Shown here in pieces: positions 9,267 through 17,756 of a DNA stretch of 43,528 bases. The position numbers were made by a program, and so were the translations under genes. Under the pieces are notes generated by a model, which saw only the letters and a program-made list of their open reading frames with translations, was not told where the DNA came from and did no database searches. This DNA comes from Pseudomonas sp. GM80 (GTDB lineage Bacteria; Pseudomonadota; Gammaproteobacteria; Pseudomonadales; Pseudomonadaceae). Each line of letters begins with the position of its first letter. Position 1 is the first letter of the stretch. The stretch lies in the NCBI RefSeq assembly GCF_000282515.1, contig NZ_AKJD01000062.1:1-43528 (forward strand), given 5' to 3'.

Positions 9267-10317
9267 CCTGCGGCGTCTGCTGTTGATCGTGCCGACCTTG
9301 TTGGCGATTCTGCTGGTCAACTTCGTCATCGTCCAGGCCGCGCCCGGTGGCCCGGTAGAGCAGGCCATCGCACGCTTGCAAGGCATTGGCGTCGGCGCGG
9401 CCGTGGGCTCCAGCCATGTCGAAACGGTGGGTGGTGAATCCCGCGCGACACGAGGGCTGGACCCGAAACTGGTGGCCGACATCGAGCGTCAGTACGGCTT
9501 CGACAAACCCGCCAGCGAGCGCTTGTGGCTGATGCTAAAAAGCTATGCGCAACTGGATTTCGGTCAGAGTTTCTTTCGCGGTGCCAGCGTCACTGAACTG
9601 ATCTGGCAGAAGCTGCCGGTCACCTTGTCGCTGGGCCTGTGGGCGACACTGATCACCTATCTGGTGTCGATACCGCTGGGTATTCGCAAAGCGGTGCACA
9701 ACGGCTCGGCGTTCGATGTCTGGAGCAGCGTGGCGATCATCGTCGGTTATGCGTTGCCGGGATTTCTGTTCGCGCTGCTGCTGATCGTGGTGTTCGCTGG
9801 CGGCACGGCGCTGGACTGGTTTCCGGTGCGCGGGCTGGTGTCCGAGAATTTCGCCGAGCTGACCCCGTGGAGCAAGGTCGCCGACTATTTCTGGCACTTG
9901 GTCTTGCCGGTGACGGCGTTGGTGATCGGCGGTTTTGCCACCTTGACGATCCTCACCAAGAACAGCTTTCTCAACGAGATCTCGCGCCTGTACGTGGTGA
10001 CCGCGCGCGCCAAAGGGCTGAGTCAACGGCAAGTGTTGTACGGCCATGTGTTTCGCAACGCGATGCTGCTGGTCGTCGCCGGTTTGCCGCAAGCGTTGGT
10101 GACGGTGTTCTTCGGCGGTTCGCTGTTGATCGAAGTGATCTTTTCCCTCGATGGCCTCGGTCGGCTCAGTTACGAAGCGGCGGTGGCGCGCGATTACCCG
10201 GTGGTGTTCGGTTCACTGTTCATCTTCACGTTGTTCGGCCTATTGATAAAACTGCTCGGCGACCTCTGTTACACGCTGGTCGACCCGCGAATCGACTTCA
10301 CCGCGAGGGCTGCCTGA
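9253..10317 (+). CDS. peptide ABC transporter permease YejB/NppB type
   Basis: Inner-membrane permease of the DppB/OppB class, 354 aa. N-terminal membrane helix ([27 protein letters not shown]), then the long periplasmic insert typical of YejB (~40-110) and five further helices. The cytoplasmic EAA loop is recognisable ([20 protein letters not shown]), the site that docks on the ATPase. Strong AAAAGGAG site just before the start; it overlaps the end of yejA and its own TGA overlaps the ATG of yejE (TGATG). Translationally coupled importer component. Confidence 0.94.
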   Translation: MWGYSLRRLLLIVPTLLAILLVNFVIVQAAPGGPVEQAIARLQGIGVGAAVGSSHVETVGGESRATRGLDPKLVADIERQYGFDKPASERLWLMLKSYAQLDFGQSFFRGASVTELIWQKLPVTLSLGLWATLITYLVSIPLGIRKAVHNGSAFDVWSSVAIIVGYALPGFLFALLLIVVFAGGTALDWFPVRGLVSENFAELTPWSKVADYFWHLVLPVTALVIGGFATLTILTKNSFLNEISRLYVVTARAKGLSQRQVLYGHVFRNAMLLVVAGLPQALVTVFFGGSLLIEVIFSLDGLGRLSYEAAVARDYPVVFGSLFIFTLFGLLIKLLGDLCYTLVDPRIDFTARAA

Positions 10318-11339
10318 TGCTGACGTTAACTCCAATCGGCCAGCGCCGCTGGGCGCGCTTCAAGGCGCATCGGCGTGGCTGGTGGTCGTTGTGGCTGTTT
10401 CTCGCGCTGTTCGGCCTGAGCCTCGGTGGTGAGCTGGTGGCCAATGACAAACCGCTGTTGGTGACGTATCAGGGCGACTGGTACTTTCCGGCGTTCAAGC
10501 GCTACACCGAGCAGGATTTCGGCGGCGAGCTGCCTTTTCAACCGGACTATCGCAGCGCGCAGGTGCGGCAATTGATCGAAGGGCAGGGCGGACGGATGTG
10601 GTTTGCGCCGATTCCGTTTGCGTTCGACACGGTCAATTACGACCTGACGGAGCCTGCGCCGAGTCCGCCCAGTGGCGCCAACTGGCTGGGCACCGATGAT
10701 CAGGCGCGGGACGTGCTGGCGCGGGTGATTTTCGGCACACGCGTATCGCTGCTGTTTGCCCTGGCGCTGACGGCGGCGAGTGCGCTGATCGGTATCGCCG
10801 CCGGGGCATTGCAGGGCTACTACGGCGGCTGGGTCGACCTGATCGGTCAGCGCGTGCTGGAGGTGTGGTCGGGGCTGCCGGTGTTGTACCTGCTGATCAT
10901 TCTGTCCGGGTTTGTCGAGCCGAATTTCTGGTGGCTGCTGGGGATCATGGCGCTGTTTTCCTGGCTGAGTCTGGTTGACGTCGTCCGCGCGGAATTCTTG
11001 CGCAGTCGTGGCCTGGAATATGTGAAAGCCGCACGGGCATTGGGCGTTGGCGATGCGCAAGTGATCGTCCGGCACATTCTGCCCAATGCCATGAGCGCAA
11101 CACTGACTTATCTGCCGTTCATCCTCACCGGGGCGATCGCGACCTTGTCGGCGCTGGATTTTCTCGGGTTTGGCATGCCGGCCGGCAGCGCTTCGCTGGG
11201 CGAGTTGATCGGCCAGGGCAAAAGTAATCTGCAAGCGCCGTGGCTCGGTCTGACCGCGTTCTTTGCCTTGGCGCTGATCCTTTCATTGCTGGTATTCATC
11301 GGCGAGGCCTGCCGCGATGCGTTTGATCCGAGGACTTGA
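10317..11339 (+). CDS. peptide ABC transporter permease YejE/NppC type
   Basis: Second permease, DppC/OppC class, 340 aa (E. coli YejE is ~341). The N-terminus has the helix WWSLWLFLALFGLSLGGELV followed by the periplasmic segment characteristic of YejE (NDKPLLVTYQGDWYFPAFKR). GTDDQARDVLARVIFGTRVS introduces the transmembrane core, and the EAA loop is YVKAARALGVGDAQVIVRHI. The start is the ATG overlapping the yejB stop. The open frame extends upstream through yejB but lacks initiation signals. Confidence 0.94.
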   Translation: MLTLTPIGQRRWARFKAHRRGWWSLWLFLALFGLSLGGELVANDKPLLVTYQGDWYFPAFKRYTEQDFGGELPFQPDYRSAQVRQLIEGQGGRMWFAPIPFAFDTVNYDLTEPAPSPPSGANWLGTDDQARDVLARVIFGTRVSLLFALALTAASALIGIAAGALQGYYGGWVDLIGQRVLEVWSGLPVLYLLIILSGFVEPNFWWLLGIMALFSWLSLVDVVRAEFLRSRGLEYVKAARALGVGDAQVIVRHILPNAMSATLTYLPFILTGAIATLSALDFLGFGMPAGSASLGELIGQGKSNLQAPWLGLTAFFALALILSLLVFIGEACRDAFDPRT

Positions 11340-11340
11340 T

Positions 11341-12960
11341 ATGCCTGAACATCTGATCGAAATACGCGACCTGCGCGTCGCTTTCAATGGCCAGCCAGTG
11401 GTGCACGGCATCGACCTCGATATCCGCCCCGGCGAATGTCTGGCGCTGGTTGGTGAGTCCGGCTCGGGTAAATCGGTGACGGCCCACAGCATTCTGCAAT
11501 TGCTTGACCCGGCCATCACGCAGATTGACGGCAGCATCCGCTATGCCGGCGAGGAGTTGCTTGGCGTGCATGAGCGCTACTTGCGGCAATTGCGTGGCAA
11601 CCGCATTGCGATGATTTTTCAGGAGCCGATGAGTTCACTGAACCCTTTGCACACGATTGAGCGGCAACTGGGCGAAAGCCTGGCGCTGCACAAGGGGCTG
11701 GCCGGGGCGGCGGCGCGTCAGCGCATTGTGCAGTTGCTCGAACTGGTGGGCATTCAACGCCCGCGCGAACGGCTCAAGGCCTATCCGCATCAACTCTCGG
11801 GCGGTCAGCGCCAACGGGTGATGATTGCCATGGCGCTCGCCTGCGAGCCGCAGTTGCTGATCGCCGATGAGCCGACCACGGCGCTGGACGTGACCGTGCA
11901 ACGCAAGATTTTGTTGCTGCTCAAAGAACTGCAGGAGCGGCTGGGCATGGCGCTGTTGATCATCAGTCATGATCTGAACCTGGTGCGCAATATCGCTCAG
12001 CGCGTGGCAGTCATGCGTGGCGGATTGATCGTCGAGCAGGCGCCCTGTGACCAGTTGTTCAGCGCGCCGCAGCATCCTTACAGCATTGAGTTGCTCAACG
12101 CCGAGCCCGGTGGTGAGGCGTTGTGCCGGGAGCCCGCTGAGAATTTGCTGGAGGTGCGTGACCTCCATGTGCGCTTTCGTTTGGGCGGCGGTTGGTTGCG
12201 CGCGAAGTCCTGGTTGCATGCGGTCAATGGTATTGATTTGAATCTTCAGCGCGGCAAAACCCTGGGGATTGTTGGCGAGTCTGGTTCAGGCAAGTCGACA
12301 TTGGGCCAGGCCATTCTGCGTTTGCTGGATGCCCAGGGCAGCATTCGCTTTCAGGGCGAGGCGCTGGAGCACTTGAGCGGCAAGCAACTCAGGCCACTGC
12401 GCAAACGCCTGCAAGTGGTGTTTCAGGATCCGTTCGGCAGCCTCAGTCCGCGCCTGTGCGTGGAGCAGATCATTGCTGAAGGTTTACAGGTGCACAGCGA
12501 TTTGAACGCCGGCGAGCGTGAGAGGGCGGTGATCGATGTGCTGCGTGAAGTCGGCCTCGATCCGGCCACCCGCCATCGCTATCCCCACGAGTTCTCCGGT
12601 GGTCAGCGGCAACGCATCGCCATTGCCCGGGCGCTGGTGCTCAAGCCCGACTTGATCCTGCTGGATGAACCGACGTCGGCACTGGATCGCACGGTGCAAA
12701 AGCAGATCGTGGCTTTGTTGCGGCGTTTGCAGCAAGAACATGGCCTGACTTACCTGTTCATCAGCCACGATCTGGCGGTGGTGCGAGCGCTGGCGCATGA
12801 CCTGATCGTGATGAAGGAGGGCCAGGTGGTGGAGCGTGGTCAGACGGATCAACTGTTTGCGGGGGCGCGGCATCCTTATACGCAGGAGCTATTGGCGGCA
12901 TCGTTTGCCACAGCGGTTTTGCCTGTGACACATACCGACAGACTTTTATCCGTCGTGTAG
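11341..12960 (+). CDS. peptide ABC transporter ATPase YejF/NppD type (two ABC domains)
   Basis: Fused double ATPase, 539 aa, powering the YejBE permeases. Domain 1: Walker A GESGSGKS at residues 38-45, signature LSGGQRQRV near 153, Walker [13 protein letters not shown]. Domain 2: Walker A GESGSGKS at ~311, signature FSGGQRQRI near 419, Walker [13 protein letters not shown]. Each half ends with the oligopeptide-transporter tail ([20 protein letters not shown]). The start is one base after the yejE stop, so all four genes form one operon. No terminator is visible after the gene; the PAAR gene begins 40 bases on. Confidence 0.95.
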   Translation: MPEHLIEIRDLRVAFNGQPVVHGIDLDIRPGECLALVGESGSGKSVTAHSILQLLDPAITQIDGSIRYAGEELLGVHERYLRQLRGNRIAMIFQEPMSSLNPLHTIERQLGESLALHKGLAGAAARQRIVQLLELVGIQRPRERLKAYPHQLSGGQRQRVMIAMALACEPQLLIADEPTTALDVTVQRKILLLLKELQERLGMALLIISHDLNLVRNIAQRVAVMRGGLIVEQAPCDQLFSAPQHPYSIELLNAEPGGEALCREPAENLLEVRDLHVRFRLGGGWLRAKSWLHAVNGIDLNLQRGKTLGIVGESGSGKSTLGQAILRLLDAQGSIRFQGEALEHLSGKQLRPLRKRLQVVFQDPFGSLSPRLCVEQIIAEGLQVHSDLNAGERERAVIDVLREVGLDPATRHRYPHEFSGGQRQRIAIARALVLKPDLILLDEPTSALDRTVQKQIVALLRRLQQEHGLTYLFISHDLAVVRALAHDLIVMKEGQVVERGQTDQLFAGARHPYTQELLAASFATAVLPVTHTDRLLSVV

Positions 12961-13000
12961 ATCCGGTACATTCCGCGTCCTGGCCAATACAAGGAAGTAG

Positions 13001-13531
13001 ATGATGGCAAAACCTGCCGCTCGACTCAGTGATCTCAATGCCTGCCCGGTGACCGGTCACGGTACCAATGCAAGCAACAGCGGTTCACCCGACGTGAACA
13101 TCAACGGCATGCCCGTGCTGCGTGTTGGCGATACCACGGCTTGCGGCGACTCGGTCACCGAAGGCATCGGCAACATCCTGATCAATGGCAAACCCATTGC
13201 CTTTCTTGGCAGCGCCACCGCGCATGGCGGTGTGATCATCACCGGCTCCGGTGACGTCTTCGTCGGCACTGCCGTCGGCTCTGCGCCATTTACCCCGATC
13301 ATCACCGTGCCCGCGCACAGCGAACGTTTCCAACTGGTCGATGAAACCACCGGCGAAGCCATTCCCGACATGCTCTTTTGCATCGAAACCGGTGACGGCC
13401 AGCGCCTCGTCGGCCATACCGACAACCATGGTAACGCCGCGCGGGTATTCACCGCCGATCCCACCTCCATTGTCGTGCAATGGGGCAAGGAAGCCGCCGC
13501 TCATCTGGATGCACTGGGCATCGCTTACTAA
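13001..13531 (+). CDS. PAAR-domain protein with C-terminal extension (T6SS spike tip)
   Basis: Residues ~1-95 are a PAAR domain: MAKPAARLSDLNACPVTGHG, INGMPVLRVGDTTACGD, GNILINGKPIAFLGSATAHG. The repeating Pro/Gly turns and His/Cys residues could supply the Zn-binding cone tip. PAAR proteins cap VgrG in type VI secretion and carry or recruit effectors. Residues ~105-175 (FQLVDETTGEAIPDMLFCIE...DNHGNAARVF) read like a transthyretin-like beta-sandwich linker common on VgrG/PAAR tails, not a toxin. AAGGA precedes two adjacent ATGs (13001, 13004) and either could be used. The next gene follows 12 bases on, suggesting this PAAR loads that product as a separate cargo. No other T6SS structural gene is in the window. 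Confidence 0.9.
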   Translation: MMAKPAARLSDLNACPVTGHGTNASNSGSPDVNINGMPVLRVGDTTACGDSVTEGIGNILINGKPIAFLGSATAHGGVIITGSGDVFVGTAVGSAPFTPIITVPAHSERFQLVDETTGEAIPDMLFCIETGDGQRLVGHTDNHGNAARVFTADPTSIVVQWGKEAAAHLDALGIAY

Positions 13532-13543
13532 GGAAGGTTCAAC

Positions 13544-14584
13544 GTGGCGACACCGGAAAAGAAACAGGGCGAGACCAGCGATCAACACGCGACGACGCAG
13601 GTGAAGGGCACACTGGCGCAGGACTATGTGACAGTCGTGGGCGCCTCTTACCTCGGCTTTATCGCCAACATGCGTGGTCAGCGCGGCAACATGATGAACT
13701 TCATAAATCAGGGAATTCGTCAGATCAGAAGTTATCCGCCGTCCACGCCGAGTTACTCGATTCAAAGGGCATTTCTGATCTTCAAGGATGAGTACGACCC
13801 GAAGCTGTTGGCGGAGGTCAAAAAAATCGTGACCGAGCGTTACGGTGCCGAGTATCGCGAGTACGACTCCATTTCGCAGTTGGTTGATTTCGTCGCCACG
13901 CGAAAGCGCAGGGGTCGAGAAATCAAGCAAATGGATTTCTTTTCTCATGGTGTGGTGGGGAGCATCGAATTGGGATACGAACTGGATAAGCGCGACAGTT
14001 ACCGACTGCGCGATGCCCAGGCTCGCATGTTTACTCCTGATGCGTTCGCCTATGGCGCGAAGATTTACTCGTATGCCTGCCGTACCGGATTGGGTATCAA
14101 CGCAAACCTGAAAGTGGCGGAAAATGAAGACCCGCACTTTGAACTCAGTCTTGCCCAAATCATGGCTGACGCGACGGGCGCAACCGTGTGGGCGTTTCCG
14201 CGGCGAAGTTTGTACGATCAGACCTATGGCACCGATGAAGATCGCGCGGCGGTGGATAAGGCGCCGGCCAAACAGGAAGCCGACAAGGCTGCGAGCCGTG
14301 CTTACCGCAAAAGTCTCAGTGATTACCAGCGTCGGCTGACGGCCCATCGCGCCGCCAGCAAAAATCCTGACGCTCAGTTGCCGAATGAGAGTCCACCTGT
14401 CCAGCCCACCAAAACGTTGAGCGAGAAAGATGCCGCGCTATTGAAACAGGCTCAAGGCAGAGAGCACTACAACGATACACTGGGTTATCCCCTGGACGCT
14501 GAAGGTGCTGTCCATGGTGTGCGATCGGGTAATACGCCGGACGGCGTTCCGAAAAAATTGTGCGAATACAAGCCAGCCAAATGA
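13544..14584 (+). CDS. caspase-like (clan CD) cysteine peptidase candidate, putative T6SS effector
   Basis: 346 aa, GTG start with AAGGAAGG upstream. Not a family I can name. The decisive visible pattern is a hydrophobic strand ending in His-Gly (QMDFFSHGVVG, His135) and a second ending in Ala-Cys-Arg (AKIYSYACRTG, Cys179). This is the HG...AC dyad shared by caspases, legumain, gingipain and clostripain (clan CD), and the 44-residue spacing fits. The segment before it (residues 71-130) alternates strand and helix (SIQRAFLIFKDEYD, LLAEVKKIVTERYGAEYREYDSISQLVDFVA), as in a caspase/CHAT alpha-beta fold. After ~225 it is charged and helical (AAVDKAPAKQEADKAASRAY), probably a linker. There is no signal peptide. 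It lies between a PAAR gene and a coupled membrane protein (ATGA overlap), the order of effector-immunity cassettes. Alternative: a non-proteolytic member of the fold. Confidence 0.62.
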   Translation: MATPEKKQGETSDQHATTQVKGTLAQDYVTVVGASYLGFIANMRGQRGNMMNFINQGIRQIRSYPPSTPSYSIQRAFLIFKDEYDPKLLAEVKKIVTERYGAEYREYDSISQLVDFVATRKRRGREIKQMDFFSHGVVGSIELGYELDKRDSYRLRDAQARMFTPDAFAYGAKIYSYACRTGLGINANLKVAENEDPHFELSLAQIMADATGATVWAFPRRSLYDQTYGTDEDRAAVDKAPAKQEADKAASRAYRKSLSDYQRRLTAHRAASKNPDAQLPNESPPVQPTKTLSEKDAALLKQAQGREHYNDTLGYPLDAEGAVHGVRSGNTPDGVPKKLCEYKPAK

Positions 14585-15177
14585 CGCTAACCCTTAAAAA
14601 AACCACAGTTTGTGCGGCTGGCCTATTGGCCATCGCGGTTTTGCTGGGTCTATATCTTGTTGGCAAGGAAGACGACATGTCCTCGAAAGTAATGATGTAT
14701 TACGGCATCTGGAGTCCAGACGACAATCGTTTCGACGCCACTCGCTGGTTCAGCAGCGGAATGTACAAAAGGCGCCTGATGGGCACTCCGGCCGAAGCCA
14801 GTACAGAAACCATGTTGCGCAGTAAACCTCTGCCCATTGTCGCGAACATGAATGATGACCTGGTCGCTATCGCTGGCGTGGCGCTTGAGTATGATTTTCC
14901 CGAGGTCAATACCGACTCCCTGATCAATGATCCGCCGATTCTGACAGGACGCGTCAAGTACTGGGCCAGCAAGTTCGACAAGCCGGACAAGCCGGTTGAT
15001 CTCTATAACCTGTTCTTGAATTTGGGGCAGGAGCGGTTTGTCATCACCTTCAGTCGAGACGCGCAGACCGGTGAACTGATAGACAAAAACAGTGCAAGGC
15101 GGGTGTCTGCGGATCAAGAAGCCGATGCGCAATATGTTCAGATCTTCAAGGAGCTGGACGCCGCCGGCAACCCTTAA
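14581..15177 (+). CDS. membrane-anchored hypothetical, candidate immunity protein
   Basis: 198 aa, unrecognised family. The start at 14581 overlaps the previous stop (ATGA), so it is translated with the caspase-like protein. A single N-terminal hydrophobic helix (residues ~9-27, VCAAGLLAIAVLLGLYLVG) preceded by basic residues predicts N-in topology, or an uncleaved signal anchor, with the remaining ~170 residues in the periplasm. That domain begins YYGIWSPDDNRFDATRWF and contains DLYNLFLNLGQERFVITF. The position directly after a putative effector, small size and periplasmic exposure fit a cognate immunity protein guarding the periplasm. That function is inference from context. It ends just before a strong terminator. 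Confidence 0.75.
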   Translation: MTLTLKKTTVCAAGLLAIAVLLGLYLVGKEDDMSSKVMMYYGIWSPDDNRFDATRWFSSGMYKRRLMGTPAEASTETMLRSKPLPIVANMNDDLVAIAGVALEYDFPEVNTDSLINDPPILTGRVKYWASKFDKPDKPVDLYNLFLNLGQERFVITFSRDAQTGELIDKNSARRVSADQEADAQYVQIFKELDAAGNP

Positions 15178-15189
15178 CCCAGAAACGAC

Positions 15190-15220
15190 AAATCCCGCCA
15201 TCAAGGCGGGATTTGTTTTT
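15190..15220 (+). terminator. rho-independent terminator after effector/immunity cassette
   Basis: AAATCCCGCC (15190-15199), loop ATCAA, GGCGGGATTT (15205-15214): a perfect 10-bp stem followed by GTTTTT. It closes the plus-strand unit 13 bases after the 14581 gene stop. Read in the other direction no T-tract follows, so it is not an efficient terminator for the convergent SCP2 gene. Confidence 0.9.
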
Positions 15221-15236
15221 CAAGCGGACCGCAGTC

Positions 15237-15554
15237 TTACGACGGGAACAGCTCGGACAATTTCATCGACAGCATCATGTCGCCTTCAACGCGCAGTTTG
15301 CCGCCCATGAAAGCCTGCATGCCGTCGGTTTCGCCGCTGACGATACCTTTCAGGGTTTCGCTGTCCAGCACCAGTGTGCAGTTGGCGTCCGGGTTTTCAC
15401 CTTCCTGGATATCGCAGGTGCCATCTTTGACGATCAGCGAGTACTGCTTGTCTTCGTCGGTGATGTTGAAACCGAAGACCAGATCCAGACCGGCAGCAGC
15501 GGCTGGGTTGAACTTGGCTTGCATTGCTTTTACGGCATCGGCTACGGAGGTCAT
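15237..15554 (-). CDS. SCP2 sterol-transfer-domain protein
   Basis: Stand-alone SCP2-like protein of 105 aa. The fold has a hydrophobic pocket for lipids or fatty acyl-CoA. Seen: amphipathic N-terminus (VADAVKAMQAKFNPAAAAGL), beta strands LVFGFNITDEDKQYSLIVKDG, the CTLVLDSETLKGIVSGE segment, and the closing motif GKLRVEGDMMLSMKLSELF that defines the family. AAAGGA lies six bases before the start. It lies 65 bases downstream of the histidine phosphatase on the same strand, and the two probably form an operon linked to fatty-acid metabolism. The physiological ligand is not known. Confidence 0.93.
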   Translation of the reverse strand: MTSVADAVKAMQAKFNPAAAAGLDLVFGFNITDEDKQYSLIVKDGTCDIQEGENPDANCTLVLDSETLKGIVSGETDGMQAFMGGKLRVEGDMMLSMKLSELFPS

Positions 15555-15618
15555 GGTTCGATCCTTTCTTGGATAGTAGGCGCTGGTTGATTACAGCAAG
15601 GTTCACAGCTAACCGGAC

Positions 15619-16329
15619 TCAACGAAAAGTGATGAGTTCCGGAGCCTTCAACAGCTGCAGATGTGCATGACTGTTAAAGGAGGCCAAAGCCACCTCGCGA
15701 CCGCGGAACTTCAGCTGGTTGAGCGAGGTGTTGACGATTTGCCAGTTCAATTCAAAGGCCTGTCTGGCAGGCATCTGCGTAATGAGGTGGAGCAGGGCGG
15801 TGATGGTGCCGCCAGAGGTAAAGACTGCGATCTTCTGGTTTTTTTCAGCCTGTTCAAGGATTCGATGCAATCCGGCCTGGACCCGTTCAACGAAGCCCAG
15901 CCAGCTTTCCAGCCCTGGCGTGTCGTAAGTGCCGGCCAGCCAGCGCTCGATGATCAGGGCGAAAATACGCTGGAACTCGGCACGGTTCTGTGCGGCGTTG
16001 CGCAGGATGTCGAGGGCTTCCGGTTCGTCTTCCAGCATCGCCGGGAGCAGGGCGCGGATCACCGCGTCGGCATCGAATTCATTGAATGCGGAATCAGTCT
16101 CCAGCGTCGGCACTTTCAGGCCTTTGGCGCTGAACTGCTCAAGTGCGCTGGTGGCTGTGTGCTGCTGACGACGCAAGTCGCCGGCAATGCAGCGATCGAA
16201 GCTGAGCCCCAGTTCAGCCAGGTGCTGACCGAGGATTTCTGCCTGGCGCACACCGGTCGGCGACAGGACGTCATAGTCGTCTGCACCAAAAGAGGCCTGG
16301 CCATGTCGAATCAAGTAGATGCTGCCCAC
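15619..16329 (-). CDS. histidine phosphatase family protein (phosphoglycerate-mutase-like)
   Basis: 236 aa with the family's phospho-histidine motif LIRHGQ near the N-terminus (Arg8-His9-Gly10). A second-half His/Glu/Ser region follows (ETDSAFNEFDADAV, VFTSGGTITALLHLI in place of the usual SHG). Members dephosphorylate small phosphorylated metabolites or proteins; the substrate here cannot be told. The start is GTG at 16329. Because the usual second catalytic His (SHGG) reads TSGG, this belongs to the subgroup with a Ser-Gly variant and may have changed activity. It is upstream of the SCP2 gene in a likely two-gene unit. Confidence 0.9.
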   Translation of the reverse strand: MGSIYLIRHGQASFGADDYDVLSPTGVRQAEILGQHLAELGLSFDRCIAGDLRRQQHTATSALEQFSAKGLKVPTLETDSAFNEFDADAVIRALLPAMLEDEPEALDILRNAAQNRAEFQRIFALIIERWLAGTYDTPGLESWLGFVERVQAGLHRILEQAEKNQKIAVFTSGGTITALLHLITQMPARQAFELNWQIVNTSLNQLKFRGREVALASFNSHAHLQLLKAPELITFR

Positions 16330-16534
16330 GTCCGCGTCATCCCGGTACGTTGAAGGTTGTGGCGAGGTTATGAGGATGATGGGTAGCTGTCAATGAAAAA
16401 ACATACGCTTGTTTGAAATGCCCGTTACAGGCGTGTTGCCAGAGGTTTCACGGCTGGCCGACGAGCCGGCGCATGGGTATGCTGACGTCATCCCGCGTGT
16501 GTTGCACATCCGCGCATTGTTTTAAGGAGTCTCT

Positions 16535-17566
16535 GTGGAGTTTTTGACTGAATACGCCAGCTTCCTGGCAAAGACCGTGACCCTGGTGATCGCCATTCTG
16601 GTGGTGCTCGCCAGTTTTGCCGCGTTGCGCAGCAAGGGCCGGCGCAAATCGGCCGGTCAGTTGCAGGTCAGCAAGCTCAATGATTTTTACAAAGGCCTGC
16701 GCGAGCGTCTGGAGCAGACGCTGCTCGACAAAGACCAGCTCAAGGCTTTGCGCAAGGGACAGGCCAAGACCGAGAAAACCGAGAAGAAGCAGAAGAACAA
16801 ACCTGACGCCAAAGCGCGGGTATTCGTGCTGGATTTCGACGGCGACATCAAGGCCTCGGCCACCGAAAGCCTGCGCCATGAAATCACTGCACTGCTGACC
16901 CTCGCCACGCCGAAAGACGAAGTTGTCCTGCGTCTGGAAAGTGGCGGCGGCATGGTTCACAGCTATGGCCTGGCGTCCTCGCAACTGGCGCGGATCCGTG
17001 AAGCTGGTGTGCCATTGACCGTGTGCATCGACAAAGTTGCTGCCAGCGGCGGCTACATGATGGCGTGCATCGGTGAGAAGATCATCAGCGCCCCGTTCGC
17101 GATTCTCGGCTCGATCGGCGTGGTCGCGCAGCTGCCCAACGTCAACCGCCTGCTGAAAAAGCACGACATCGATTTCGAAGTGCTGACCGCCGGCGAATAC
17201 AAGCGCACCCTGACCGTGTTTGGCGAAAACACCGAAAAGGGCCGGGAGAAATTCCAGGAAGACCTCGATATCACCCATCAACTGTTCAAGAACTTCGTAT
17301 CGCGCTATCGCCCGCAACTGGCGATCGACGAAGTGGCCACCGGTGAAGTCTGGCTCGGTGTCGCAGCGCTCGACAAACAACTGGTCGACGAACTGAAAAC
17401 CAGTGACGAGTACCTGGCGGAGCGCGCGAAGAAGTCCGAGGTTTACCACCTGCATTACGCCGAGCGCAAAAGCCTGCAAGAGCGAATCGGCATGGCGGCC
17501 AGCGGTTCGGTGGATCGCGTGCTGTTGACCTGGTGGAGCCGCTTGACCCAACAACGCTTCTGGTAA
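16535..17566 (+). CDS. inner-membrane serine protease SohB (S49)
   Basis: Signal-peptide-peptidase-like protease SohB, 343 aa. GTG start with TAAGGAG at spacing 6. One N-terminal membrane helix (residues ~12-30, KTVTLVIAILVVLASFAA), a charged coiled segment (~57-93, rich in Lys/Glu), then the ClpP/crotonase-like S49 domain: VFVLDFDGDI, RLESGGGMVHSYG, nucleophile Ser171 in KVAASGGYMMA, ILGSIGVVAQLPN, and general base Lys223 in AGEYKRTLT. Ser-Lys dyad family; it degrades membrane-associated peptides in the periplasm. Single gene. In P. aeruginosa sohB (PA1832, from memory) is also next to a phosphatase/SCP2 pair. Confidence 0.95.
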   Translation: MEFLTEYASFLAKTVTLVIAILVVLASFAALRSKGRRKSAGQLQVSKLNDFYKGLRERLEQTLLDKDQLKALRKGQAKTEKTEKKQKNKPDAKARVFVLDFDGDIKASATESLRHEITALLTLATPKDEVVLRLESGGGMVHSYGLASSQLARIREAGVPLTVCIDKVAASGGYMMACIGEKIISAPFAILGSIGVVAQLPNVNRLLKKHDIDFEVLTAGEYKRTLTVFGENTEKGREKFQEDLDITHQLFKNFVSRYRPQLAIDEVATGEVWLGVAALDKQLVDELKTSDEYLAERAKKSEVYHLHYAERKSLQERIGMAASGSVDRVLLTWWSRLTQQRFW

Positions 17567-17574
17567 CGCTCGAA

Positions 17575-17640
17575 ATCAAAAGATCGCCAGCCCTACAGAT
17601 ATCCCCATGTAGGAGCTGCCGAAGGCTGCGATCTTTTGAT
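17575..17640. repeat. REP pair, one arm degraded
   Basis: The right arm TGTAGGAGCTGCCGAAGGCT plus GCGATCTTTTGAT is intact. The left arm ATCAAAAGATCGCCAGCC then CCTACA has lost several bases of the REP core. Located between sohB and the first giant toxin-like gene. Confidence 0.8.
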
Positions 17641-17756
17641 CTTAACCCCCCCCTCTAAGCGAATTTTCCTCGCCCATCGCGGAAACGTCCTGCATTTTTC
17701 TCGCCGCGCATCCTCTAGGTTAACGACTCCTGTAGCGATGCAAAGGATTGCAGAGA

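Noticed and set aside
16402..16420. CATACGCTTGTTTGAAATG resembling a PsrA/FadR-type operator before the phosphatase gene
   Set aside because: Only the right half-site is good; the left half has a mismatch and poor flanks, so no regulator can be claimed.
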